From assembly GCA_043818215.1 (NCBI GenBank), contig JBDRGC010000180.1:1-9357 (forward strand): 9,357 nucleotides of DNA. The letters are read 5' to 3'. Below are positions 1 to 6,740 of this stretch, one piece after another. A program made the translations under genes and the position numbers. Each line of letters opens with the position of its first letter. Positions within the stretch are counted from its first letter, which is position 1. The notes beneath the pieces are model-generated. The model was given only the letters and a program-made list of their open reading frames with translations, did not search any database and was not told the origin of the DNA. This DNA is from JBDRGC01 sp043818215 (GTDB taxonomy: Bacteria > Chloroflexota > Anaerolineae > Anaerolineales > UBA11858).

Positions 1-2
1 TG

Positions 3-245
3 TGTCCCCTGCGGTGGGATGATAAGCATTGTGGACACAGCCATGATCCTACTGCCGGATATATCCTCACGGTTCACCATCTGGATGGTATCAAGACGAA
101 CTGTGAGTGGGGTAACCTGGTTGCATTGTGCCAGCGATGCCATTTGCATATCCAGGCGGTTTATGTTCCGGGTCAGCTGTTAATGTTTGATGTCCCGATC
201 TGGATATCCACTAGAGGATTGGTTGGAAAGCAACAAGAGAAATAG
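3..245 (+). CDS. HNH endonuclease, 3' part (5' end outside window)
   Basis: An open frame enters from the left edge and ends at TAG 243-245, giving 80 visible residues. It contains a clear HNH signature: LTVHHLDG (about residues 22-29), then an Asn in WGNLVALC (about 36-43), then CQRCH (43-47), which supplies the last His and a zinc Cys pair. HNH proteins of this type are small metal-dependent DNA nucleases common in phages and mobile elements. Only one Cys is visible where the first CxxC knuckle normally sits (around HCGHSHDP). That knuckle may be degenerate, or a frameshift may lie near the edge, because CVPCG is readable in another frame at 1-15. The next gene starts 18 nt after the stop, so the two are probably co-transcribed. 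I am confident of the fold but not of the biological target. Confidence 0.8.
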   Translation, partial: CPLRWDDKHCGHSHDPTAGYILTVHHLDGIKTNCEWGNLVALCQRCHLHIQAVYVPGQLLMFDVPIWISTRGLVGKQQEK

Positions 246-263
246 CAAAATGGAGAAACAGCA

Positions 264-1883
264 ATGCTAAACAAGATTCAAGCCGTTACTTATCAATCAG
301 ATACTGGTAGTGTGACTGTTACGCCAATAGGGTTTTATTCGCGAGAGGCTATGGATGTATGGCAAATACGTCCCGGTTTATTTACTGGTGTGTGTCTGTT
401 CATTGCCGATGACACTGTGGTTTATCAGGACCCGTCGTTGTTGCCTATATTCCGTATAACATATAAATACACAAACCATTTCTTGGATGGTTTGCGAGCA
501 ATTGAAGAAGTTATCCCCGTGTCTGACAAGTCTACTGCTTTTTTTATATACTTGCTGGTTCTAATGCGAAAAAAAGTTTCGGAAAAACGCCGTAATACTA
601 TAGCTTGGGACGAGGCTATGATATCGATATTCGTGGCTACCAATCAGATATATACTACATGCCCAATAGACATCCAGGTACAGGCCAAGCCAATGAGCCA
701 GAGAGAAATTGAGCATTTGATAAAACGAGTTAATGTAGATACAGATTTAAGCAAACTCAAAATGCGCCCCACGGATTTTGCACAACTTGTTTTAGGTATT
801 GGTCCGCGGGTATTGAGCAGAGATTGGTTTTTGACAGTTACCAGGCTAACCGCGGAATACCGCAAATTAATGAATAAAAACGATTCGGACTCACAAGCTT
901 GGTATTGGCGTGTCAGTTCTTTATCACTTTCTCTGAGCAAATATCCAACAATCAATATATCAGGTGTTAATTTACGCTTATCTAAATTAGACCTGGCATT
1001 TTTGTCGGCTCAGTATCCGCATTTATGGGCTATATCTACCATTTCTGTTCCCCCTGCATATGTGGTCAAGGCGCTCTGTCCGGGGCCTATAAGGAATTAT
1101 CAGAGCACGGCTGACACGGGTCCATTTAAGCTGCCAGAAACAAAATTGCCTGCTATAAGAGCATTGATAAGTACACTAATTGCAGAAGCCGAAAAAGGCG
1201 TATTTGCTCCATTTGGCACATTCTTGTTTTCGTTGCCATCGGAGGTCAAAGAGATCACAACACAACCTGACGAACCATGGGGACTTATTATTTACGTCGC
1301 AGACGGAAAAATATGGTTTCGTATAACTGATACAAAACAGAAAACCGAACCACAAGGCCCGATCCTGGTATGGATACCAAGCGTAGATAAAGATAATCGT
1401 CAATTGAACGACGGTGTGATAGACGTTGTTGGTTTTGTTCTAGCTGCTATATGGCATGACTTGAGAGTTGCTGGCCCAGACGCGTTTCCTCGAAAACGTA
1501 TGAGCGGAAATAAGCATAGGCGGCGGAAGCCGTCTTGTCAAACAGAAACAAATACATCTTCTTCTGGCCGCTATTTTCCGCGCCAACGGGTTGATCAGGG
1601 GTATACGTTGTCGGGGGTACGAGAATGGGGCAATCCGAATGATCGCGAGAAAATACGACGCAGACGCCATTTTGTCTCTGGATTTATTCGACGATTATTG
1701 CCCGGCCATCGTCGAGGAGAAGCGGCGTATCATGCAGCATTACAAAGCAGTGTGATATTACCGGATGGCTACACGTGGGTCAGTCCGCATACCCGGGGTG
1801 GTCATAGTGAGGACGACGAACCGCAACCAACGCTCATTCGTGGTCTGGCGTCCATGATGGCGATTGTGGACCTAAAATCTTAG
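264..1883 (+). CDS. Unknown 539-residue protein with a basic, phage-like C-terminal segment
   Basis: I do not recognise the family. The ATG at 264 is preceded by GGAG (252-255) at good spacing. Residues 1 to about 410 are a mixed globular sequence with no catalytic motif, signal peptide or convincing membrane segment that I can name. From about 412 the character changes: a very basic linker (RKRMSGNKHRRRKP) leads to a tail with RRRRHFVSGFIRRLLPGHR and then LPDGYTWVSPHTRGG. From memory this resembles a short C-terminal motif of unknown function (an R-rich stretch, then LPxGYTFVxPHxRG) in uncharacterised phage-like proteins of Chloroflexota and Actinobacteria. That is recall, not a search. It lies between an HNH nuclease and an SSB-like gene, which suggests DNA processing or mobile-element maintenance. 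The first 1.2 kb looks AT-richer than the flanks, consistent with horizontal origin. Confidence 0.75.
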   Translation: MLNKIQAVTYQSDTGSVTVTPIGFYSREAMDVWQIRPGLFTGVCLFIADDTVVYQDPSLLPIFRITYKYTNHFLDGLRAIEEVIPVSDKSTAFFIYLLVLMRKKVSEKRRNTIAWDEAMISIFVATNQIYTTCPIDIQVQAKPMSQREIEHLIKRVNVDTDLSKLKMRPTDFAQLVLGIGPRVLSRDWFLTVTRLTAEYRKLMNKNDSDSQAWYWRVSSLSLSLSKYPTINISGVNLRLSKLDLAFLSAQYPHLWAISTISVPPAYVVKALCPGPIRNYQSTADTGPFKLPETKLPAIRALISTLIAEAEKGVFAPFGTFLFSLPSEVKEITTQPDEPWGLIIYVADGKIWFRITDTKQKTEPQGPILVWIPSVDKDNRQLNDGVIDVVGFVLAAIWHDLRVAGPDAFPRKRMSGNKHRRRKPSCQTETNTSSSGRYFPRQRVDQGYTLSGVREWGNPNDREKIRRRRHFVSGFIRRLLPGHRRGEAAYHAALQSSVILPDGYTWVSPHTRGGHSEDDEPQPTLIRGLASMMAIVDLKS

Positions 1884-1953
1884 TCGATAACAAGGATGAT
1901 CAGGAATAGATACATTGGCGTGCTTTCTAAGGACAATAGAGTGATATAAGATT

Positions 1954-2556
1954 ATGTCAAACAACAACGTATGGCTTAGTGGTTTATTAGCGTTGGATTC
2001 TGTGCAATACGGTACAGGTGACACCGTTCAGGTCAGAATACGCACGGATACTTCGGTTTTCGGCGGACAGCACTTGGTGATCTTGGAGAAGGGCGCCGCC
2101 CACATTTTTGACCGGGAAAACAGGAAATTCGCGAATACTGGTATTTGCACACGTGGAGCCTCGATCTGTGGCTCTCTGGTTTCCCAACAGGATTCTGCGA
2201 CTGTACTTGGCAAACGCATCACGTTCCATGACGGCCACACTTTACCATTCATCAACCAGGTCTGGCTTCAGGGTTTGTTGCAGATACGCTCCGTCCAAAA
2301 GATCATGCTCAACGGACGATCCGTTGATGCGATTCATGGAAATGTTTATACAGGCCAACCAATGTTCGGAGGCTGCCAACCGGTGATCATCACTGCATCC
2401 AGGCCGAAATGGGCTATAAATAAAGCCAGGCTTTCACCCGATACCAGGGATCTACCTGAAGTTTTGGCGCAAGGCCATTTACTAACTATCAACGGGGTGA
2501 CGGTCGTGAATATAAAACGGATCGATTTTCTGGGAAATGTATCTCCCAGGCGTTAG
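1954..2556 (+). CDS. SSB-like protein with two tandem diverged OB-fold copies
   Basis: The 200-residue protein contains the same domain twice. NNVWLSGLLALDSVQ (4-18) matches NQVWLQGLLQIRSVQ (101-115), FGGQHLVIL (36-44) matches FGGCQPVII (138-146), and VLGKRITFHD (84-93) matches VNIKRIDFLG (185-194). Each copy follows the single-stranded-DNA-binding-protein layout: NxVxLxGxL at the start, a G-x-x-V strand, a central aromatic/Val strand, a G-x-L strand and a closing RIxF strand. In the first copy ICGSLVSQQDS resembles the SSB VxVxGrLxtR strand. SSB proteins protect single-stranded DNA in replication and recombination. There is no acidic C-terminal tail; the protein ends in VSPRR, so it lacks the usual partner-recruiting tip. 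The ribosome site is weak. The gene lies 70 nt after the 539-residue gene and is probably in the same unit. The SSB assignment is an inference from pattern. Confidence 0.7.
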   Translation: MSNNNVWLSGLLALDSVQYGTGDTVQVRIRTDTSVFGGQHLVILEKGAAHIFDRENRKFANTGICTRGASICGSLVSQQDSATVLGKRITFHDGHTLPFINQVWLQGLLQIRSVQKIMLNGRSVDAIHGNVYTGQPMFGGCQPVIITASRPKWAINKARLSPDTRDLPEVLAQGHLLTINGVTVVNIKRIDFLGNVSPRR

Positions 2557-2573
2557 ATGATTAGGGGTAACAC

Positions 2574-2716
2574 GGGCGCATTTACAAGTTGGGGGAGGGC
2601 AACTTTCCAAACCTATTTAACCACGGATTTCACCGATTTCACTGATTTTTAACGCCTTTTATCCGTGCAATCCGTGGTTGCTTTACTGTGCTCCCCCAAC
2701 TTATGTATGCGCCCAT
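2574..2716. mobile_element. MITE-like element with 24-bp terminal inverted repeats
   Basis: The arms 2574-2597 (GGGCGCATTTAC...) and 2691-2714 are inverted repeats matching at 21 of 24 positions. The internal 94 bp holds a second perfect 11-bp inverted pair, AACCACGGATT (2619-2629) and AATCCGTGGTT (2669-2679), plus a short tandem GATTTCACC/GATTTCACT (2626-2643). The heptamer GTAACAC occurs at 2567-2573, touching the left end, and again at 2717-2723, two bases past the right arm, so it could be a target-site duplication. There is no coding capacity, so any mobility would depend on a transposase elsewhere. The whole unit could also fold as a long cruciform in RNA. Confidence 0.6.
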
Positions 2717-2730
2717 GTAACACTCGATAT

Positions 2731-2735
2731 GGAGG
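2731..2735 (+). promoter_or_regulatory. Ribosome binding site GGAGG for the WGR gene
   Basis: GGAGG lies 8 nt before the ATG at 2744 and decides the start. The upstream in-frame ATGs at 2678 (inside the MITE) and 2729 (overlapping this site) have no comparable signal. Confidence 0.7.
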
Positions 2736-2743
2736 CCAATGAG

Positions 2744-2983
2744 ATGATATTCCTGACACGTATTGATCCAGCCCAAAATATGGCCCGGTGGTATGTGGTT
2801 GGTGTCCAGCCCACTTTGTTTGACAAGATTTCGGTTGTGTGTGGTTGGGGGCGGATTGGCACAGCTTATGAACGCTGGCGGGTTCTGTCGGTAGGGAGCC
2901 AGGAACAAGCTGATGAAATGGCAACACGAATCGTGGAGAAGAAAACCAGGCGAGGATACCGGCAGATCGAACTATGCGCGTAG
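2744..2983 (+). CDS. Stand-alone WGR-domain protein
   Basis: The 79-residue product starts MIFLTRIDPAQNMARWY and continues with VQPTLFD, then VCGWGRIGT and a C-terminal K-x-RRGY. This order is diagnostic of the WGR domain, named for its Trp-Gly-Arg motif, and the domain fills the whole protein. WGR domains bind nucleic acid in PARP-family and MolR-like proteins; what single-domain bacterial versions do is poorly known. The chosen start at 2744 has GGAGG 8 nt upstream. A longer reading from 2678 would begin inside the repeat element and is rejected. The element ends only 14 nt before the ribosome site, so the native promoter has probably been displaced, or the element supplies transcription. 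The gene converges on the HEAT-repeat gene, with 57 nt between the two stops. Confidence 0.85.
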   Translation: MIFLTRIDPAQNMARWYVVGVQPTLFDKISVVCGWGRIGTAYERWRVLSVGSQEQADEMATRIVEKKTRRGYRQIELCA

Positions 2984-3040
2984 TCTCTTACACTGTTTTC
3001 ATTAGCCAAGAACTTCAGAGCCGAGGTATTGGATTCTGGG

Positions 3041-3526
3041 TCAATCTGACCGGTTTTGTTCCTGCCACTGCTCCCATGCCGCAGCATCATCACCAGACAA
3101 CTGGCCAGTGAAGGTTGTCAACGCCTGGGTGATATACCAACGTGTTGACTTGTCTGCATAATGTAGAGCAGTAATGAGTGGCTTCACAGCTCGGGTATCT
3201 CCGATTTCGCCTAACGCTTTGGCGGTGGTTCCTTGCACTCCCCAGTTTTCGTCTTGGAGCGCAGCGATGAGAGGTTCCACGGCGCGGGGATCGGCGATTT
3301 TGCCCAACGCTTTGGCAGCGACTTCCCTAACGTTGGGTTGATCTCCGAGTGTGGCGATGAGTGGTTCTACCGCACGTGGATCACCGATCATTCCTAACGC
3401 CCAGGCAGCAGCTAGTCGTACATTGGCGTCTTTTTCATAGCTCAAAGCTTCGATCAATCCATTAACATCACTTCTGGCTTTTAATTCCTCAACATTGGGT
3501 CGGCTAAATAAATTAAAAATACGCAT
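3041..3526 (-). CDS. HEAT-repeat (PBS lyase-type) protein
   Basis: The 161-residue protein is made mainly of roughly 31-residue alpha-helical repeats of the type DPRAVEPLIAAL..NW.V...AAKALGEIG. Clear copies start near residues 49, 79 and 110, with a degenerate one before them (LIEALSYEKDANVRLAAAWALGMIG). These are the short bacterial HEAT repeats first noted in phycobilin lyases; they form a curved scaffold for protein binding and have no catalytic residues. The tail (about 145-161) is polar, with WEQWQEQNRSD. No signal peptide is seen, so the protein is probably cytoplasmic. GAGAGGAAG lies upstream of the ATG. The gene follows the asparagine synthase-like gene on the same strand after 67 nt and may be the last gene of that operon, perhaps binding one of its products. 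Confidence 0.85.
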   Translation of the reverse strand: MRIFNLFSRPNVEELKARSDVNGLIEALSYEKDANVRLAAAWALGMIGDPRAVEPLIATLGDQPNVREVAAKALGKIADPRAVEPLIAALQDENWGVQGTTAKALGEIGDTRAVKPLITALHYADKSTRWYITQALTTFTGQLSGDDAAAWEQWQEQNRSD

Positions 3527-3593
3527 CTCATATTCTTCCTCTCACTGGTAGATAAAACACTCACCATAGAGGTGAACCAGCAACTTCATATCG

Positions 3594-5069
3594 TCATATA
3601 TGTGCAGTCCGACCAATTTCGGTTAGCGGGACGCTTTCCCCAAAATGCTGCTTGAAGATGCGATAATACATTAGCTCCTCTTTGGAGCGCAGTTGATCGC
3701 CATCTCCCAGGCCGCGCTCGGCGTTGAATTCCTCATCGGATACGGCTGTCTCGGCAAAATTGGTCAAAGTTTCACCTGATCCGGAACCTTCCCAAAACTT
3801 AGACTTGTCCCGCCATATGACCTCATCGGGAAGCGTGTCGGCCAACCCTTGACGAAGAGGCCATTTTTCCATTTCTTGCGGGCCGCGAATCTTCCAGCGG
3901 GCCGGAATTGCCAACGCGTATCGGACAACATCAGGATTGAGGAAGGGCATACCTACCCCGGTGCTGTGAGCGGATGCCGAGCGGTCTACTCGTTGCAAAG
4001 CCGTGTTATGTAAAGCGGCTATAGTCTCCTGGACGCTTAAGGTGAGTTCAACCTCGCTCTGATACATTTTTTGGTACGCATATCCTGCGAAGAGTTCGTC
4101 ACCGCCCTCGCCGGAAAGCACGAAGGGGACATGGTCTGAAGCCAGTTTGGAGACCAGGTAATTCGACACGGCGCTATGCACCAGGGGTGCATCGAAAGAT
4201 TCTAGATGGTAGATCGTTTTATCGAGAACTGACCGCATTTCATCCAGTGTATAAATGTGTTCGTAGTGCTCTGCACCAATGTGTTGAGCTACCTGGCGGG
4301 CATATTCCAAATCGGGAGCGCCTTCTATACCGGCAGAGAAAGTGTACAGGCGATCGACAAAAGGGCGTGCCAGAGCAGCAATAACGCTCGAATCTACACC
4401 GCCACTCAGCCAGACTCCTACTTCCGCACCTTCGGGAATGGCTTTCTGTACAGCTGTTCGCAAGTGGTCAGACAGTTGCTCGGCACTTTCCAGCGCGCCA
4501 TCGAGCTGGATAGGTTTTGGGAAATAAGGTTGATAAGGGTACAGACCCTGATCGGAGATCAAGAAGTGCCCTGGGGGAAATTCGCGGATTTCTTCTACCA
4601 CGCCTGCCAAAGCTTTGATCTCCGAAGCAAAGCAGAGTGCGCCGGCTTGAAACCCGTAGTAGAGAGGCCGGATGCCCAGGCGATCGCGAACCAGTAGGAA
4701 TCGCTCACCATCTACAATGGCCAGCGCAAATTCGCCTTCTAGTCGGCCGAAGATCCGAGTACCGCGTTCTTCGAAAGCGTGTAGTATTACCTCTGTATCA
4801 GAACCTTCGACCATCGTATGGAATTCGAGAAACCCTTGCAGGGAAGTGCGATTGGTGATGCGGCCATCCATCACAATGGCCGACTCGCCGTTGGGGGTTG
4901 TAATCGGCCCAGGTTTTTCGTGGATGGCGGTCAGCCCAATGGCTCCCAGCGCGGCGTTGGAACCTTCCCACACTTTGGGTTTTGATGTACCCCGGTGCCG
5001 CGTTTTTCTCAGCATCTTGGTTACGATTTCGTGATTTTCGCGTGACAGTGTACCTGCTATGCCGCTCAT
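3594..5069 (-). CDS. Asparagine synthase-like protein with degenerate glutaminase site
   Basis: The 491-residue protein has the two-domain AsnB layout: an N-terminal Ntn-hydrolase-like domain (1 to about 175, RDRLGIRPLYY at 128-138) and a C-terminal ATP-pyrophosphatase domain with PP-loop SGGVDSS (222-228) and SGEGGDELFAGY (319-330). AsnB normally takes ammonia from glutamine through Cys2 and passes it to beta-aspartyl-AMP. Here residue 2 is Ser (MSGIAG). The positions aligning with E. coli Arg49, Asn74 and Glu76 appear as Gly45, Asp68 and Arg70; only Asp91 of the GSD motif remains. In the synthetase domain the usual EARVPFLD reads VGMPFLN (372-378), so the catalytic Glu (Glu348 in AsnB numbering, from memory) is apparently Gly, while the RDKSKF lysine is kept. 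It may use free ammonia or another amine, or form a different amide, as beta-lactam synthetases do. AAAGGAG lies 9 nt before the ATG. It follows the 56-residue gene and a dehydrogenase gene. Confidence 0.88.
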   Translation of the reverse strand: MSGIAGTLSRENHEIVTKMLRKTRHRGTSKPKVWEGSNAALGAIGLTAIHEKPGPITTPNGESAIVMDGRITNRTSLQGFLEFHTMVEGSDTEVILHAFEERGTRIFGRLEGEFALAIVDGERFLLVRDRLGIRPLYYGFQAGALCFASEIKALAGVVEEIREFPPGHFLISDQGLYPYQPYFPKPIQLDGALESAEQLSDHLRTAVQKAIPEGAEVGVWLSGGVDSSVIAALARPFVDRLYTFSAGIEGAPDLEYARQVAQHIGAEHYEHIYTLDEMRSVLDKTIYHLESFDAPLVHSAVSNYLVSKLASDHVPFVLSGEGGDELFAGYAYQKMYQSEVELTLSVQETIAALHNTALQRVDRSASAHSTGVGMPFLNPDVVRYALAIPARWKIRGPQEMEKWPLRQGLADTLPDEVIWRDKSKFWEGSGSGETLTNFAETAVSDEEFNAERGLGDGDQLRSKEELMYYRIFKQHFGESVPLTEIGRTAHI

Positions 5070-5097
5070 GGTTAATAACTCCTTTGAATTATCATTT

Positions 5098-5268
5098 CTA
5101 TTCTCTGGGGATATCCATTAATGGGTATATGCAGATGCGTCCTATCTTTTCAAGCAAACGCTGCCGCTCCCTGAGATCTTTGGCTTGGGCTAACCTGGCC
5201 TTGAGTTTGTGAAGTTTGCGTCGGCGACTTTGTCGTCTATGGAGTTTACGGTCTTTTTCTCTTCCCAT
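5098..5268 (-). CDS. Small Arg/Lys-rich protein, 56 residues (DUF6800-like)
   Basis: A 56-residue frame begins MGREKDRKLHRRQSRRRKLH and continues KLKARLAQAKDLRERQRLLEKIGRI, ending in TAG at 5098-5100. AAAGGAG sits 11 nt before the ATG, which supports translation. The first 25 residues are extremely basic. The next 20 form a predicted amphipathic, highly charged helix (RLAQAKDLRERQRLLEKI). From memory this matches a family of tiny Chloroflexota/Planctomycetota proteins (MGRERxRxxRRR...KLKxRLAxAK...R..L.EKIRRI) listed as a domain of unknown function, which I believe is DUF6800. Nucleic-acid or ribosome binding is plausible from charge alone. It fits between the opine dehydrogenase gene (32 nt upstream) and the synthase gene (28 nt downstream), so it belongs to their operon. 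Confidence 0.75.
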   Translation of the reverse strand: MGREKDRKLHRRQSRRRKLHKLKARLAQAKDLRERQRLLEKIGRICIYPLMDIPRE

Positions 5269-5300
5269 GAATATACGTTCTCCTTTATTACAATACTTGA

Positions 5301-6551
5301 TTACATTTCTAAATAAATTGCAATCCCTGAACTTGACGGTGTTTGCGGAAACAACCCCCGTCTATTGGTGTTTCGGACATGCTCAACACGTGAAACAGAT
5401 AGCGGTGACAAGTTGGGGCGCCGAACATGGATGGGGGTTTGACACTTTGTTTTTCCCGTCACATAACGGGTCAATTCGCTGACACTCAAATGTTCAATAC
5501 CCAACCGGTCCAATGTGCGGCCCCGCTGCCAGTAGTCGGTGCGATGGGCGATGCAAGCCAGGCGGATGATACTATCCATGCCGCGCACAGAGACTCCGAA
5601 ACGCTTTCCCAGAGAAGTAATCGGCACCAGGCCCATGGGGACATCTTCGGTGATGTAACGGTGGAATAATGTCGTTGGAGCGTTGATGCCGCGGTAACCG
5701 GGCTGGTTGTGTATGGCTTCGTGCAAGCTCTCACCGCTGGTGTTGTAGGCCATCTTGAGCCACTCTCGCGCCGTAACCGCGCGCACGTTCACAGCAGAGG
5801 CGACTGTCATCCGCTCACGATCCAGGACTTCCATCAGGCGAGCTACGGTGGGAGTGACGCCATCCAGGTAGAACTGGAATTTGCCATGTGTGCCTTCAAT
5901 CAAGCCTGCATTGAGGATGCTGATGGTGGGGTGCAAAATCGCACCGATGTTGTTGAGGCCGGTTTGAAGTACGTTTCCTCCATCAATGAACTGAGGATAA
6001 GCCGAAGCAAGTGATTCTAAAACTTTTGGGGTGTCCGTGGCTGGCAAAGCCGCCAGTGGAACAGCGTCTTTGATACGGAATATACGTGCCTGGGCTGGGC
6101 CATCTGATCGAGATGCGTAGATGAAGGTTTGTGCTTCGGCGACGATCACACCATTCATGCATCCTGATTCATCGAGTACCCTGCGAAACTCTATTGATCC
6201 TAGAGTACGACCTGGGTTAAGCACTACGATTTGTCCCTCCTTCAAGTAGGATGCAACAGAACGGGCGATTTTAAAGTGGGCATAGGCTGGTGTTACAACC
6301 ATGATGACATTGCTATCCTCTATAGCCTCCTGCATATCGGAAGTTACACAGGCCAGGTTGCCAAAACCGCGCGGGCCTCCTGCATCCTGGTTTTCAAGCG
6401 TAATGCCGCCACGGGCTTTGATAGCGGCGATATGTTCTGGTGTGCGATTGTATAAAGTCACTTGGAAGCCCATCAGGGCAAGGTGAGCTGCCATAGCTTT
6501 CCCCCCGTTACCGGCACCAATCACAGTATAGCGCATAGATGAATTATTCAT
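5301..6551 (-). CDS. NAD(P)-dependent opine (octopine/nopaline) dehydrogenase family protein
   Basis: The N-terminus holds a Rossmann dinucleotide site: YTVIGAGNGGKAMAAHLA, with GxGxxG at residues 12-17. The middle has the opine dehydrogenase hallmark NNIGAILHPTISILNAG (200-216); by homology its His207 is the likely catalytic His. The segment up to about 365 (HLSVSELTRYV) is the full family length. Members reductively condense a keto acid with an amino acid using NAD(P)H, or run the reverse; the substrates cannot be read here. Residues 366-416 are an unusual 51-residue Pro/Arg/Ser-rich extension that looks like read-through of non-coding sequence. ATG 6549-6551 is preceded by AAGGAG at 7 nt, better than the internal Met6. 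The neighbours are the cobalamin-like remnant upstream and the small basic protein and synthase homologue downstream. Confidence 0.88.
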   Translation of the reverse strand: MNNSSMRYTVIGAGNGGKAMAAHLALMGFQVTLYNRTPEHIAAIKARGGITLENQDAGGPRGFGNLACVTSDMQEAIEDSNVIMVVTPAYAHFKIARSVASYLKEGQIVVLNPGRTLGSIEFRRVLDESGCMNGVIVAEAQTFIYASRSDGPAQARIFRIKDAVPLAALPATDTPKVLESLASAYPQFIDGGNVLQTGLNNIGAILHPTISILNAGLIEGTHGKFQFYLDGVTPTVARLMEVLDRERMTVASAVNVRAVTAREWLKMAYNTSGESLHEAIHNQPGYRGINAPTTLFHRYITEDVPMGLVPITSLGKRFGVSVRGMDSIIRLACIAHRTDYWQRGRTLDRLGIEHLSVSELTRYVTGKTKCQTPIHVRRPNLSPLSVSRVEHVRNTNRRGLFPQTPSSSGIAIYLEM

Positions 6552-6558
6552 AAAATAG

Positions 6559-6564
6559 CTCCTT
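6559..6564 (-). promoter_or_regulatory. Ribosome binding site AAGGAG for the opine dehydrogenase gene
   Basis: On the minus strand AAGGAG stands 7 nt before ATG 6551. It overlaps a TAA (6563-6565) and directly follows another TAA (6566-6568) that would end the upstream cobalamin-like frame if the nearby element were absent. This points to former translational coupling. Confidence 0.7.
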
Positions 6565-6607
6565 ATTATTGAACTCTCTTTGTTTGACCTGTCTCATATT
6601 TTATGCT

Positions 6608-6740
6608 TAGGACTCACGCAACTATTACAGAAAATGCTGGTTGAGCCTGTCGCTGTACTGAGTGTACCGAAGTGAAACCATCGTTTTCGGCCACAGTTCG
6701 TTGGTTTCGACTCGCTCAACCGACGAACTGCGTAAATCCT
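6608..6740. mobile_element. MITE-like element with TAGGACT-type ends and nested hairpin
   Basis: The ends are inverted repeats: TAGGACTCACGCA at 6608-6620 and TGCGTAAATCCT(A) at 6729-6741, whose complement reads TAGGATTTACGCA (11 of 13 match). ATGCT occurs immediately outside both ends (6603-6607 and 6741-6745) as a candidate 5-bp target duplication. Inside are a 13-bp stem with one G-T pair (6694-6706 with 6718-6730, 11-nt loop) and a TTGAGCCTGTCG / TCGACTCGCTCAA pair. From memory, TAGGACTTACGCA-type ends are common on small non-autonomous elements in Cyanobacteria and Chloroflexota. There is no transposase. The element interrupts the 3' end of the cobalamin-like gene. Confidence 0.65.

Noticed and set aside
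2626..2643. Short tandem GATTTCAC repeats as a CRISPR or iteron array
   Set aside because: Only two adjacent 9-mers with no spacers, lying inside the MITE-like element.
2678..2743. Longer start for the WGR protein
   Set aside because: It would begin inside the inverted-repeat element and has no ribosome site; GGAGG at 2731-2735 points to ATG 2744.
4187..5482. Several plus-strand open frames of 60-146 codons opposite the synthase and dehydrogenase genes
   Set aside because: Antisense shadows with no ribosome sites or protein-like motifs; the minus-strand genes are clear.
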